From contig NZ_SUUH01000001.1 in the NCBI RefSeq assembly GCF_015062615.1, positions 346,366 through 410,365 of the forward strand: DNA of 64,000 nt, given 5' to 3'. The first letter of the stretch is position 1. Every line of letters begins with the position of its first letter. Under the pieces are notes generated by a model, which was given only the letters and a program-made list of their open reading frames with translations, had not been told where the DNA came from and ran no database searches. This document shows, piece by piece, positions 50,382 to 59,237 of this stretch. Source of the stretch: Denitrobacterium detoxificans (GTDB lineage Bacteria; Actinomycetota; Coriobacteriia; Coriobacteriales; Eggerthellaceae). A program made the position numbers and the translations under genes.

Positions 50382-50598
50382 GCTGCCCGCTTCAACCCCC
50401 GCAAGAACGCCAAGCGGACATGACCAAGCCCGCCGCCACCCCACGCAATTCGCCCCCTGTCTCCGCGAGAATGCCCAGCCCGAACGCATATTGTTACGCA
50501 CCCGTGACGTGGTTGGCCCCCACTCGCATCCTCGGAGGAATATAATTTGGTAGTAATTCCGTGCCAATTAATTCCAGCAAGGAAAGCGGGGGCATGTT

Positions 50599-53500
50599 AT
50601 GAAGCGTTCGAAATCCATAGCCTGTCTCTTCTTCTCGCTCGTCCTGGTAGCAAGCATGATTCCCATCGTTCCCTCCAACGCCGTAGCAGACGAAGAAGTC
50701 GCAGACGCAAGCACAACGAACGCCCTTCAGGCTGCTGACGACACTACAGGGCAGATCGTTCCCGGAGACGACCTCGATGGCGTAAAGGTACGCTTCAGGC
50801 CCGCGGGATCATACAAGCCCGTATCCGTCGAAGACAACGGCGACGGCGACCAGAAAGACCTGCTCCTCTACTATCTTGGCGAATCGACCCACTTCCGCTT
50901 GGAAAAAGCCGACGACGATAGTTACAAGATTCGATTCTTCAACGACTTCGGCAATCAAGACGTACAGCGCAAGAAGGCCCAGGTACTCGACGTCGAACGC
51001 AACAACAACGACAACAGCACCTATTACCGCGAGGGCCAGAACATCCATATGGTGAGCGGCGACAGCAATGCGCTGAACAAGCGCTGGCGGCTTATCCAGC
51101 AAAGCGATGGCACGTATTACATCCAGAACAAGCTTTCCGGCCTGTACTGGTCGCTTGAGGACCTCGACAAGCCCCGTTCGAACAACAATAAAATCATCCA
51201 GCGAAAAACGCCCCTCAAGTGGGAAATAGAACTCGTTTCGACATCTGATTACGACGTCAACCACATGGAGTCGATCAAGCAATACGACTCGCTTAACTTC
51301 TCGTTTGACGGCGAAACGATAACGTCCCTCAACTGGATGAGCTGCATACCCGACGGAATGCCCCTTTCGGACCTGAGCATTCCAGGCACGCACGACTCTG
51401 CCACCGCGAAAGTCGACACAGACGACAAGGAAAGTCGACGCACGCAGCAGTACTACATCGACGAGATGCTCATGGCGGGCGTACGACATTTCGATACGCG
51501 ATTGGGCTGGGAACATAGCACGCTCACACTCGTGCACAGCGATGACACCGATGCGCTCAACCACAATGGCCAAGACCTCACGCTCGATGAGGTCCTGCAG
51601 TGGATGACCGCGTTTCTCCAGGCCAACCCAAGCGAAACTATCATCATGCAGATCAAGGCTGACGAAAACGAAAAGAATGTCGAAACGGAAGCGCTGAGCC
51701 ATCTTGGCGCAATCGCCAAACAAGAGAACAGCATCATCTGGTCGGGAGACCACGTGCCAACCCTGGGCGAGGCACGGGGCAAGATCGTCATTATCAGCCG
51801 CTTCAGCGAGGTCTCCAACCGGGATTTCAGCATGGGTGACGGAACATCGTGGGCTCTCGACGTAGGCGGATGGCGACAGTCCGACACGTATCCCGCCTAC
51901 GTCAATCCCCCAGGAAGCTCTTCCCATCTGGTAAGCCCGCAGATTCACAGCACAGCGCAGCCAAGCGGCACCGATAATTGGAGCAACTGCGAATTCTGGG
52001 TACAGGATTCGTACTCGCATACGCCACATGAGACGGCGTTCAAAAGCTCGAAACGGCCCTACATCGTAGGGGGACTCGACGGCATCGTGGCCGATTACTT
52101 TGACTTTACCGACATTCCCGAATTAGGCACCCTCCTCCCCGACGGAACGTACGGAGCGCAATATCGACGCGACCAAGCCCTGGCAAAAGGCAAAAACGCC
52201 TGGGTATTCAACTACACGAACTGCTCCGCCAATGGACTGGGGTACCACTATCGCGGCAATGCCAAGGAAATCCACCAGTGGATATACGATAACGAATGGA
52301 TCATCCGCGACGACATGTTCACAGGCGTACTGGCAAATGACTACGACGACGAACTGCTGTGCAGCACCGTCTACCGCACGAATTTCGCTGGAGGAACCGG
52401 CGGCTGGAGCGACGCAACATACGAATGGAGTGCCGACAACACAACCTGCACGGCAACGCGCACATGGCATGGCGCGGCAGGCTACACCGAAACGGAAACA
52501 AAGGAAAGCAACACGGTTCGAACCCCCGCCACCTGCACCGAGCCCGATACGTCAACTTCGAGCGTAACGTTCGACAACCCCGCGTTCGAACCGCAAGAGA
52601 AGATAGTCGAGAATGCAACCTCGCTTGGCCATCGATGGAGCGAAGGCATCACGGAAATTGAGGCCACGTGCACCCATGACGGCAAGATCACCTACACATG
52701 CGAAAACGACCCCTCCCACAAGAAAAGCGAAGCCATCCCTATGCTGCCCCATGTGCCAGGAGAACCGGAGGTGATCGAGGAATCCGGGAGCAAATACACG
52801 GTAATCACGTGTACGGAATGCGGCACGGAGCTATATCGCGACGCCTACGTTGACCCCAATCCCACATGCTCGCATGCAAGCACCGAGACCATACGACAAA
52901 CCATCAGAAATGCCGACTGCACCAATCCAGAACTCATTCAGGAAGTGGTGAAGTGCTCAGAATGCGGCGAGGTCGTCTCCTCTCAAATCGTTTCGGGAGA
53001 ATTAGCCTCCAACCACGACTGGAACGAAACGGTATACGAATGGAACGAAGCCAACCAGAGCGTAACGGCCACGCGTACCTGCAAACGCAACTCCTCTCAC
53101 GTGGAAACCGAGACCGTTCCATACGCATCAAACCCAACGCAGACGCCAACATGCACGCTCGAAGGTAGCATGCTGTACGAATCATCCCAGCTCATCAATG
53201 AAGAACTCGGCAACGTATTCGACGCGGAAGGCAACAACCTCGGCAGGATATCCAAGACCGAAACCATCCCCGTCCTCAGCCATGACTGGGGCGCGGGCGC
53301 AATCACGCATCAGCGGACATGCACCGAAGACGGCGAACGCACTTTCACCTGCTCGCTGTGCGGCGAAACCAAGGCCGAAACGCTTCCCGCACTAGGACAC
53401 AGCTGGGAGGCCACCTACGAATGGGCGGAAGACGGTTCGACTTGCACGGCCACGCAAACATGTATGCGCGACGACTCCCATCATGGCGAAAGCGCAACGG

Positions 53501-54306
53501 GTATCATCAGCTTCGAAACGACCAGGATGCCTACCGCCACAGAAGCAGGCATGCGCACCTACATGGCCACCTTCAACGTTACATGGGCCGAAACGCAGGT
53601 TGCGAACGTCGAACTCGCATCCGTTGAAGAAGGCACCGCAGCATACCTAGCAAAATCGGGCAGCAGCTTATGGGAAAAGGGCACCACCTCGACATTGCAA
53701 TTCGCCTATGAGCGCACCCCAGACAGCGACGCAACGTTCAGCCACTTCAAGGGGGTTTACGTAGACGGCAGCCCCCTTGCGGAGAACGATTTCAGCGCAC
53801 GCTCGGGTAGCGTCATCATCGAACTTGCCCCCGCATACCTGAACACACTCTCAGCGGGCTCGCATACCATTCAACCTGAATTCGACGACGGCATGGGAGA
53901 AACGCGCTCCTTCACCATTGCACAGAGCTCCGACCCCGAAGGTGGCGAGGGCGGCGGTACCTCGGGCGAAAGTGGCGAGAGCGGCAGTACTTCGGGTGAA
54001 GGTGGCGACACCCCGAGCGAAGGCGAATCGAGCAGTGATACCCCAGGTGGGAACAATTCTGGCGACGAATCTGAATCGGGCGACACTGGAAACGGCACCA
54101 CGGACGACACCAGCACAAATACGACAGGCCAGATCAAGGCGATCGCAAACCAGTCACCAACCACGACAACGAATGCATCCACATCGGCTTCGCCCATGGC
54201 CAAAACCGGAGACGCGATTCCCCCTATCGCCATAGCGGCAACGGCCATCATCGCGATAGCAGCACTTGCCATCGCCCTCGCGGCACGGCGCAAAAACAAG
54301 CAATAG
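50599..54306 (+). CDS. Wall-anchored PI-PLC-like protein with ricin-type and CxxC repeat domains
   Basis: A 1235-residue surface protein. A Sec signal ends SNAVA at about 29. Residues about 55-215 look like a ricin-type beta-trefoil (NKLSGLYWSLED, KRWRLIQQSDGTYYIQN). About 240-570 is a PI-PLC X domain: LSIPGTHDSATAK (catalytic His), GVRHFDTRLGW (Arg), LTLVHSDD (second His), DEVLQWMTAFLQANPSETII. It should act on phosphatidylinositol or a related phosphodiester outside the cell. About 590-1000 are WxxxxYEWxxDxxTCTATxxC repeats with CxxCG pairs, then a domain (1010-1110) shared with the protein at 29000, a Ser/Gly/Glu linker, MAKTGD, a helix and ARRKNKQ. GGGGGCATGTT precedes the ATG. Confidence 0.85.
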   Translation: MKRSKSIACLFFSLVLVASMIPIVPSNAVADEEVADASTTNALQAADDTTGQIVPGDDLDGVKVRFRPAGSYKPVSVEDNGDGDQKDLLLYYLGESTHFRLEKADDDSYKIRFFNDFGNQDVQRKKAQVLDVERNNNDNSTYYREGQNIHMVSGDSNALNKRWRLIQQSDGTYYIQNKLSGLYWSLEDLDKPRSNNNKIIQRKTPLKWEIELVSTSDYDVNHMESIKQYDSLNFSFDGETITSLNWMSCIPDGMPLSDLSIPGTHDSATAKVDTDDKESRRTQQYYIDEMLMAGVRHFDTRLGWEHSTLTLVHSDDTDALNHNGQDLTLDEVLQWMTAFLQANPSETIIMQIKADENEKNVETEALSHLGAIAKQENSIIWSGDHVPTLGEARGKIVIISRFSEVSNRDFSMGDGTSWALDVGGWRQSDTYPAYVNPPGSSSHLVSPQIHSTAQPSGTDNWSNCEFWVQDSYSHTPHETAFKSSKRPYIVGGLDGIVADYFDFTDIPELGTLLPDGTYGAQYRRDQALAKGKNAWVFNYTNCSANGLGYHYRGNAKEIHQWIYDNEWIIRDDMFTGVLANDYDDELLCSTVYRTNFAGGTGGWSDATYEWSADNTTCTATRTWHGAAGYTETETKESNTVRTPATCTEPDTSTSSVTFDNPAFEPQEKIVENATSLGHRWSEGITEIEATCTHDGKITYTCENDPSHKKSEAIPMLPHVPGEPEVIEESGSKYTVITCTECGTELYRDAYVDPNPTCSHASTETIRQTIRNADCTNPELIQEVVKCSECGEVVSSQIVSGELASNHDWNETVYEWNEANQSVTATRTCKRNSSHVETETVPYASNPTQTPTCTLEGSMLYESSQLINEELGNVFDAEGNNLGRISKTETIPVLSHDWGAGAITHQRTCTEDGERTFTCSLCGETKAETLPALGHSWEATYEWAEDGSTCTATQTCMRDDSHHGESATGIISFETTRMPTATEAGMRTYMATFNVTWAETQVANVELASVEEGTAAYLAKSGSSLWEKGTTSTLQFAYERTPDSDATFSHFKGVYVDGSPLAENDFSARSGSVIIELAPAYLNTLSAGSHTIQPEFDDGMGETRSFTIAQSSDPEGGEGGGTSGESGESGSTSGEGGDTPSEGESSSDTPGGNNSGDESESGDTGNGTTDDTSTNTTGQIKAIANQSPTTTTNASTSASPMAKTGDAIPPIAIAATAIIAIAALAIALAARRKNKQ

Positions 54307-54347
54307 GCCCGGCTTACGGCCATTCGAACTGTACCCATCCAAACGAA

Positions 54348-54369
54348 AAGCGGCCCCTCGGGGCCGCTT
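54348..54369 (-). terminator. Terminator between the PI-PLC-like and ArsS genes
   Basis: AAGCGGCCCC-TC-GGGGCCGCTT with TTCGTTT on the minus strand; mainly ends the arsS transcript, and may also stop the convergent surface-protein transcript. Confidence 0.85.
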
Positions 54370-54410
54370 CCATGTATCGCTCATTCAGCGTTGCGCGAGA
54401 GACGCTTCCG

Positions 54411-54440
54411 GGCTTAGACCTAAGCCGTTTCGCCACCTCA
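54411..54440 (-). promoter_or_regulatory. SECIS-like element and Sec TGA codon
   Basis: On the minus strand TGA (54440-54438) is followed, after 17 nt, by a hairpin GGCTTA-GGTC-TAAGCC. The loop GGUC is identical to that of the E. coli fdhF SECIS, which begins 18 nt after its UGA. The position and loop sequence are those expected for SelB binding; the bulged U of the classical element is not obvious here. Confidence 0.8.
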
Positions 54441-55412
54441 ACTGCTGCCCGCGCCAGCCGTGCAGGCATAGCAATGGTTGGCGAATACGATGCGACGCGA
54501 AGGTTGCCGCTCTCGTGCGAAGTCGAAGATGGTCTTCTTCCCCACGATTTCCAAGCCCAGCGCCTGATTGAAATCGCAGTCGTATACCCTACCCGCATAG
54601 TCGACGCTTATCTGATCGCGGCACATCATGCCTTCGGTAGTTGCCGGGTTAAATGCATCCACCAAACGATGCAAATAACCCTCCAGCTTCCCCTTGCGGT
54701 TCAGCGCTTCGGCAAAACGCCCGATGGGGTTGTTGGTGATAGCCACCAAATTGGAAAAATGCACATCGAAATCGCGTGCCAGGCTCCTATGGAATTGCTG
54801 TTCCATGGAAGCCTGGTCGGGAGGCATGGTTGCCCCGGCGGGATTGAAGACGAGCGTAATGGTATGAGTGTCGCCTTGTCCGTCGTGATCGCCAAAGCCA
54901 ACATCGTTCAACATGCGCAATGCCTCAATCGAGGCCATGAATGTGCCGTCGCCACGAATCTTGTCGACATTGCGTGCGCTATAGAACGGAAGAGAGCCGA
55001 ACAACTGGGCCCCCACCTCGGCATACAAGTTCACAAAGTGAGAGTAGCGAGGGTCGGTGAGAATGCACAGGTTCGTTCGCACAATGGGCCGAACGCCACG
55101 CGCCTGCCATTCGCGCAGGAACCATTCCATATCGGGATGCATCTCGGGGGCGCCACCCGTGATATCCACCGACGTGAAGCCACCAGTTTCATACGCATCG
55201 AAACACGCCTGCATGACCTCGCGGCTCATAACCTCGGTGCGCTTGGGGCCGCACTGCAGGTGGCAATGCCTGCACGCAAGGTTGCACACATAGCCAATGT
55301 TGATTTGCAACGTGGTAAGGGGCTCGTTCGTCATGCGATGTTCGGGAGGCACCATCGTGAAAAACGCTGGCGCCGCATCCCGCAATATCGAAAGAATGCT
55401 CTTCTCCGACAT
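54420..55412 (-). CDS. arsS: Arsenosugar-type radical SAM protein ArsS, probable selenoprotein (TGA = Sec)
   Basis: A 330-residue protein if TGA at 54438-54440 is read as selenocysteine. The radical SAM site is GYVCNLACRHCHLQCGPKR (C-x3-C-x2-C), followed by VDITGGAPEMHP and VRTNLCIL; the C-terminal half (DUF3641) has MCRDQISVDYAGRVYDCDF and NHCYACTAGAGSS. In relatives the C-terminus continues GSSC-G-G/E. Here the codon after GSS is TGA, then Gly-Gly-Glu-Thr-Ala and TAG, so Sec replaces that Cys. A SECIS-like hairpin overlaps the end. The family name in databases is arsenosugar biosynthesis radical SAM (seleno)protein. The ATG at 55412 follows AAAGGGGCAATT. The peroxidase-like partner lies upstream; no ArsM is in the window. 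Confidence 0.88.
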
Positions 55413-55538
55413 AATTGCCCCTTTCCCCACAAGCAAGCAAAAGAGTCCGGCGACGTCATGCAGGCCGAAGAGCAATCACATCGAATGAGCCGCGATTGCC
55501 AACCGCACAACGTCGCCGAAGCTACTACCCCCTACCCG

Positions 55539-55877
55539 CTACAACTCCTGATCCTCGATGATCTTGACCGCCTGCACGGCGTGCGCAAGCGCCGCACCGC
55601 CGCGAATGGCATTCGTCACATGGAACGCCTCGCCAATTTCCTCTTGGCTGCAACCCTGCTGCAAGCACGCATTGGTATATGCGTCGATGCAATACGGACA
55701 CTGAACCGCAGCTGCCACCGCCAACGCAATGAGCGACTTCTCGCGTCCCGTCAGCGCCCCATCCTGAAACACGGAACCATAGTAGGCCATGTACTTGTCC
55801 CATAGCTCGGGAGAGAGAGCGCCCACGCCATCAGGAGAGAAGTTGGCCAGATCGGCAGGATTGTAATAGGTTTCCAT
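55539..55877 (-). CDS. Arsenosugar-associated peroxidase-like (CMD/AhpD) protein
   Basis: A 112-residue CMD-fold protein: ETYYNPADLANFSPDGVGAL, ELWDKYMAYYGSVFQDGALT, REKSLIALAVAAAVQCPYCI, DAYTNACLQQGC, then EAFHVTNAIRGGAALAHAVQ. The CPYC and the following Asp-Ala-Tyr are the redox-active site of AhpD-like proteins; some members of this subfamily have selenocysteine there, this one has Cys. It belongs to the peroxidase-like family that sits beside ArsS. AAAGGAAAGCTGTT precedes the ATG. An operator-like palindrome lies 35 bp upstream. The 126-bp gap to arsS holds an inverted CGGCGACGT/ACGTCGCCG pair but no promoter I can name. Confidence 0.9.
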   Translation of the reverse strand: METYYNPADLANFSPDGVGALSPELWDKYMAYYGSVFQDGALTGREKSLIALAVAAAVQCPYCIDAYTNACLQQGCSQEEIGEAFHVTNAIRGGAALAHAVQAVKIIEDQEL

Positions 55878-55911
55878 AACAGCTTTCCTTTCCCTAATAG
55901 GAACGCACGAA

Positions 55912-55938
55912 ACGATAGTTCAATTATAAAACTATCGT
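55912..55938. promoter_or_regulatory. Operator-like palindrome of the arsS operon
   Basis: ACGATAGTT and AACTATCGT, perfect 9-bp arms with a 9-nt AT-rich centre (CAATTATAA), placed where the promoter of the peroxidase-like gene should be. The remaining 280 bases up to the gene at 56219 hold no gene I can support. Confidence 0.65.
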
Positions 55939-56218
55939 GATTGCCAAAATCCCAATTGGACGATTGTCCCCCGCACGTTACCAACGGCGACCAGATGGAG
56001 CATCCTAAAGGACGCATGGCAAACCCGCCATCGCAGCGCTCGACGAAACCTGCATCCAAACGGATATATCATCCGAAAAACGACTCCGCATCATGCCTGA
56101 TGCATTACGCCTACGCGAATCAACAAGCAGCCTACAAGCATATTCCAGATGACAAAACACGTTCTGCACGCTCGTACAATGCAGCGTAAAGGCACTTGTT
56201 CGGAACGGGGAAAACGTC

Positions 56219-56890
56219 ATGCGCAACACAAGCAAGACATTCTCGATCGTGTGGAAGCTCGCGCTCATCGCCTGCGCCATCTACGGACTGCTCGATGGCT
56301 CGGGCATTCTTGCGGGGGCGTACAAGGAGGGCTTCCCGCATATGTTCACAAACGTCTCGAATATCTTTGCGCTCGTCTACTTCAGCTGCGCGGCCGTCTG
56401 GCTCACCAAGAACATCAACGACGATGCAGCCGTCACCCTCGCTCCCACGGCGAAGTACACGGCAACCATCTCGCTGCTGGTTACCATGCTCATCGCCCAC
56501 TTCATGCTCTTCGACGCGATGTTCCAAGATGGCCAGCTGGTATTCCACCTCGTCGTGCTGCATTACATCGTGCCGCTCATGGCGCTACTGGATTGGGCCT
56601 TTTTCGACGAAAAGGGCAAGCTTCCCCCTTGGGGGCCCTTCGCATGGCTATCGCTCGTAGTGGCATACCTTGCCTTCACGATGATTGCGGTGGGCGTCTT
56701 CGGCGTCTACATGGGAGGAGGCACGACGGCGGACATCAGCATGTACCCCTACACGTTCCTAGACCCCGGCATTTCGGGCGTTGAAGGCGTTGTGGGATTC
56801 TGCGGAGCAATGCTCGTGGCGTTTGTCGTGCTTGGCTATGCGTTATGGGCGGTGGACCGACTACTGGGTCGCACGGGCCGCAAGTGCTAG
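56219..56890 (+). CDS. Pr6Pr family membrane protein
   Basis: A 223-residue protein with six membrane helices. FTNVSNIFALVYFSCAAVWL (Asn-rich segment after helix 1), LIAHFMLFDAMF with a His in helix 3, LVVLHYIVPLMALLDWAFFD and YPYTFLDPG are the family's conserved positions, related to FAR-17a/AIG1 esterase-like proteins with an intramembrane Thr/His pair. Function in bacteria is not established. GGGGAAAACGTC precedes the ATG. It is 110 bp ahead of the flavodoxin gene, on the same strand but likely separate. Confidence 0.78.
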   Translation: MRNTSKTFSIVWKLALIACAIYGLLDGSGILAGAYKEGFPHMFTNVSNIFALVYFSCAAVWLTKNINDDAAVTLAPTAKYTATISLLVTMLIAHFMLFDAMFQDGQLVFHLVVLHYIVPLMALLDWAFFDEKGKLPPWGPFAWLSLVVAYLAFTMIAVGVFGVYMGGGTTADISMYPYTFLDPGISGVEGVVGFCGAMLVAFVVLGYALWAVDRLLGRTGRKC

Positions 56891-57000
56891 CCACACGCCA
56901 GCGACCGCGCCTCGCGCAACGCATATCCCGCATATGTTGCAACAACAACATCATTGCCCTCCGCACGATGCTAACGTCATGCTCGTAACTAGGAGGTAGC

Positions 57001-57516
57001 ATGGCCGAGGACATCACGATGCTCGTATCATCCCGTACGGGCAACACACGCAAGATTGCCAACGCAGTAAGAGACGAGCTCGAGCTTCAAGGGTATCGCG
57101 TACACGAACGAGACAAGGGCGAAGCCGTACACACCGAAAACGTCATCGTCTGCTTCTGGTGCTTCAAATCGCGCTTCGACCCGCTGAACGCCAAGCTGCT
57201 TGAGGGCATGGCGGGCAAACGCATTCTGGCATTCGGCACGTTCGGCGGCTACCCGGAAAGCGCCTACGGAAACAAGGTACGCGCCAACGTAACCGCCGAC
57301 GTGGGCAAGCACAACACCTGCCTGGGAGTATTCCTTTCTCAAGGCAAGGTGGGCACGCACAATATCGAAAAGCGTCGCGCCCTTCCCCACGACGACCCGC
57401 ATTATCTAGACGACGCGGGCGTCGCGCGCATCATGGAATCGCAACGGCACCCCAATGAAGACGATATGCAACGGGCAAAGGAATTCCTGATCGAGCACGT
57501 ACGTTTCTTCGCATAG
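57001..57516 (+). CDS. Flavodoxin-family protein
   Basis: A 171-residue flavodoxin fold. MLVSSRTGNTRKIANAVRDE is the FMN phosphate loop; VIVCFWCFKSRFDPLNAKLL and ILAFGTFGGYPESAYG form the isoalloxazine side, as in long flavodoxin-like proteins associated with anaerobic reductases (bilirubin reductase partner BilS-like). The C-terminus contains HPNEDDMQRAKEFLIEHV. AGGAGGTAGC precedes the ATG. Its partner enzyme is not next to it; the following gene is DUF2252. FMN binding is likely, the redox partner is unknown. Confidence 0.87.
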   Translation: MAEDITMLVSSRTGNTRKIANAVRDELELQGYRVHERDKGEAVHTENVIVCFWCFKSRFDPLNAKLLEGMAGKRILAFGTFGGYPESAYGNKVRANVTADVGKHNTCLGVFLSQGKVGTHNIEKRRALPHDDPHYLDDAGVARIMESQRHPNEDDMQRAKEFLIEHVRFFA

Positions 57517-57620
57517 CAGCGCGCCGAAAAGCACGCGACGAATTGCTACCCATGCGCGTACAATAGGCGAAGGGGAGTTCATGGGGTAGAACTTCAGAGG
57601 CAGTCGAAAGGCGGTCGTCT

Positions 57621-59147
57621 ATGTTCATCGACAAGAACACGGAAACCAAGCTGCGCGAAATCGTAGCCGAGACGCTGTACAAGACGGACGAGCGCTCACC
57701 CGAGGAGCGCAAAGCGGCGGGTAAGGCTCTCCGCGAAACGGTGCCCCTTGGCTCCCACGCCACATGGAGCGCCACCGAAGACCGCCCCGACCCCGTCGCC
57801 CTCCTGAAAGAACAGGGAGAATCCCGCTTGCAGGAGCTCCTTCCCCTTCGCTACGAGCGCATGGGGGTATCCGCGTTTACGTTCTACCGGGGTGGCGCGC
57901 TCATCATGGCGTCCGACCTGTCAAACACGCCAGCCACCGGCATCAACGTGCAGGCATGCGGCGATGCCCACATCTCGAACTTCGGGCTCTTCTCCAGCCC
58001 CGAACGACGCACCGTCTTCGATATCAATGACTTCGACGAGACGTCCATCGGCCCCTGGGAATGGGACGTCAAGCGCATGGCCGCTAGCGTGGAGATTTGC
58101 GGCCTCGACCGTGGCTTCTCCAAAAAGGAACGCAAGGAAGCCGTGCTTGCCAGCGTGCGCGGATATCGTGAGAGCATGCTCGAATTCGCCGCGATGGGCA
58201 ACCTTGACGTATGGTATGCGCACATCGACATCGACGAAGTCACGTCGGCCTTCAAAAGCAAGATGACGAAGAAGGAAAAGAGGCAAGCCGCCAAGGCCAT
58301 CGGCAAGGCGAAGAGCAAAAACAGCACGCGAGCCATTGCGAAGCTCACCGAAGTCGTCGATGGAAAGCTGCGCATCATCAGCAATCCCCCCATCGTGATT
58401 CCACTGCGCGACATGGCGAGCGCCGCCAAATCGGCTCCCTGGATCAAGCTTCTCGACACGGAAAAGATCGTCAAACTCGCGCTCGCGGCATACCGAAAGA
58501 CGCTATCCCCCGACAAGCAGATGCTCATCAGGCAATACCAGGGCATTGACTCGGCTATCAAAGTGGTGGGCGTGGGCAGCGTGGGAATGCGCGCGTTCAT
58601 CATCGTGATGCAAGGCGCGGGTTGCGAAGACCCCTTGGTGTTGCAGATCAAGGAAGCACAGGAATCGGTGCTCGAGCGCTTCTGCGGCAAGAGCAACGCC
58701 GAGCAGCATGGCCAACGCGTCGTAGAGGGACAGCGCGCCATGCAAACGGCAAGCGACATCCTGCTTGGCTGGTGCCGTCTTCCCGGCGTCGACGGAAAGA
58801 CGCGCGATTACTACGTGCGCCAGTTGTGGGACGGCAAGGGATCAGTCGATCTGGAGCGCATCGATGCGAAGCACCTTGCGATCTACGCACGCGCCTGCGG
58901 ACGCACGCTCGCCCACGCGCATGCGCGCACGGGAGACCGCTTCGGAATCGCGGGATACCTTGGTACGACCGACGAGTTCGACAAGGCCATCGCAAAGTTT
59001 TCGCGCGCATACGCCGTGCAGAACGAAGCGGATTTCGCCCGCTTCCAGGAAGCGATCGCGCAAGGCGAACTACGAGCGGCCATGATTCTTTCTGCCAACG
59101 ACGAGCAGAAGCCCCAAGGCGAGCAACAACCCGCCAAAGACGAATAG
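57621..59147 (+). CDS. DUF2252 family protein (kinase-like fold)
   Basis: A 508-residue DUF2252 protein. The family has a distant aminoglycoside-kinase fold: VQACGDAHISNFGLFSSPER is the catalytic-loop equivalent (D-x-H-x3-N) and VFDINDFDETSIGPWEWDVK the metal-binding loop. Also seen are FYRGGALIMASDL, VGVGSVGMRAFIIVMQGAG, QGIDSAIKV and GRTLAHAHARTGDRFGIAGY. The substrate is unknown. AAAGGCGGTCGTCT precedes the ATG. It is 104 bp after the flavodoxin gene and convergent with the ABC exporter, so probably a single gene unit. The last 15 residues are a charged disordered tail. Confidence 0.9.
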   Translation: MFIDKNTETKLREIVAETLYKTDERSPEERKAAGKALRETVPLGSHATWSATEDRPDPVALLKEQGESRLQELLPLRYERMGVSAFTFYRGGALIMASDLSNTPATGINVQACGDAHISNFGLFSSPERRTVFDINDFDETSIGPWEWDVKRMAASVEICGLDRGFSKKERKEAVLASVRGYRESMLEFAAMGNLDVWYAHIDIDEVTSAFKSKMTKKEKRQAAKAIGKAKSKNSTRAIAKLTEVVDGKLRIISNPPIVIPLRDMASAAKSAPWIKLLDTEKIVKLALAAYRKTLSPDKQMLIRQYQGIDSAIKVVGVGSVGMRAFIIVMQGAGCEDPLVLQIKEAQESVLERFCGKSNAEQHGQRVVEGQRAMQTASDILLGWCRLPGVDGKTRDYYVRQLWDGKGSVDLERIDAKHLAIYARACGRTLAHAHARTGDRFGIAGYLGTTDEFDKAIAKFSRAYAVQNEADFARFQEAIAQGELRAAMILSANDEQKPQGEQQPAKDE

Positions 59148-59237
59148 CAGTCCACGACGCAATTCGGCGCCACACAGCACAGGCAGGGCCCATGCATCGC
59201 ACGGGCCCTTCCAAACATGCGCCTAGGAGGGAACGGG

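Noticed and set aside
54438..54440. Plain stop codon reading of arsS
   Set aside because: Conserved continuation GGE, family history of Cys/Sec at this position and the GGTC hairpin at 17 nt make selenocysteine more likely than termination.
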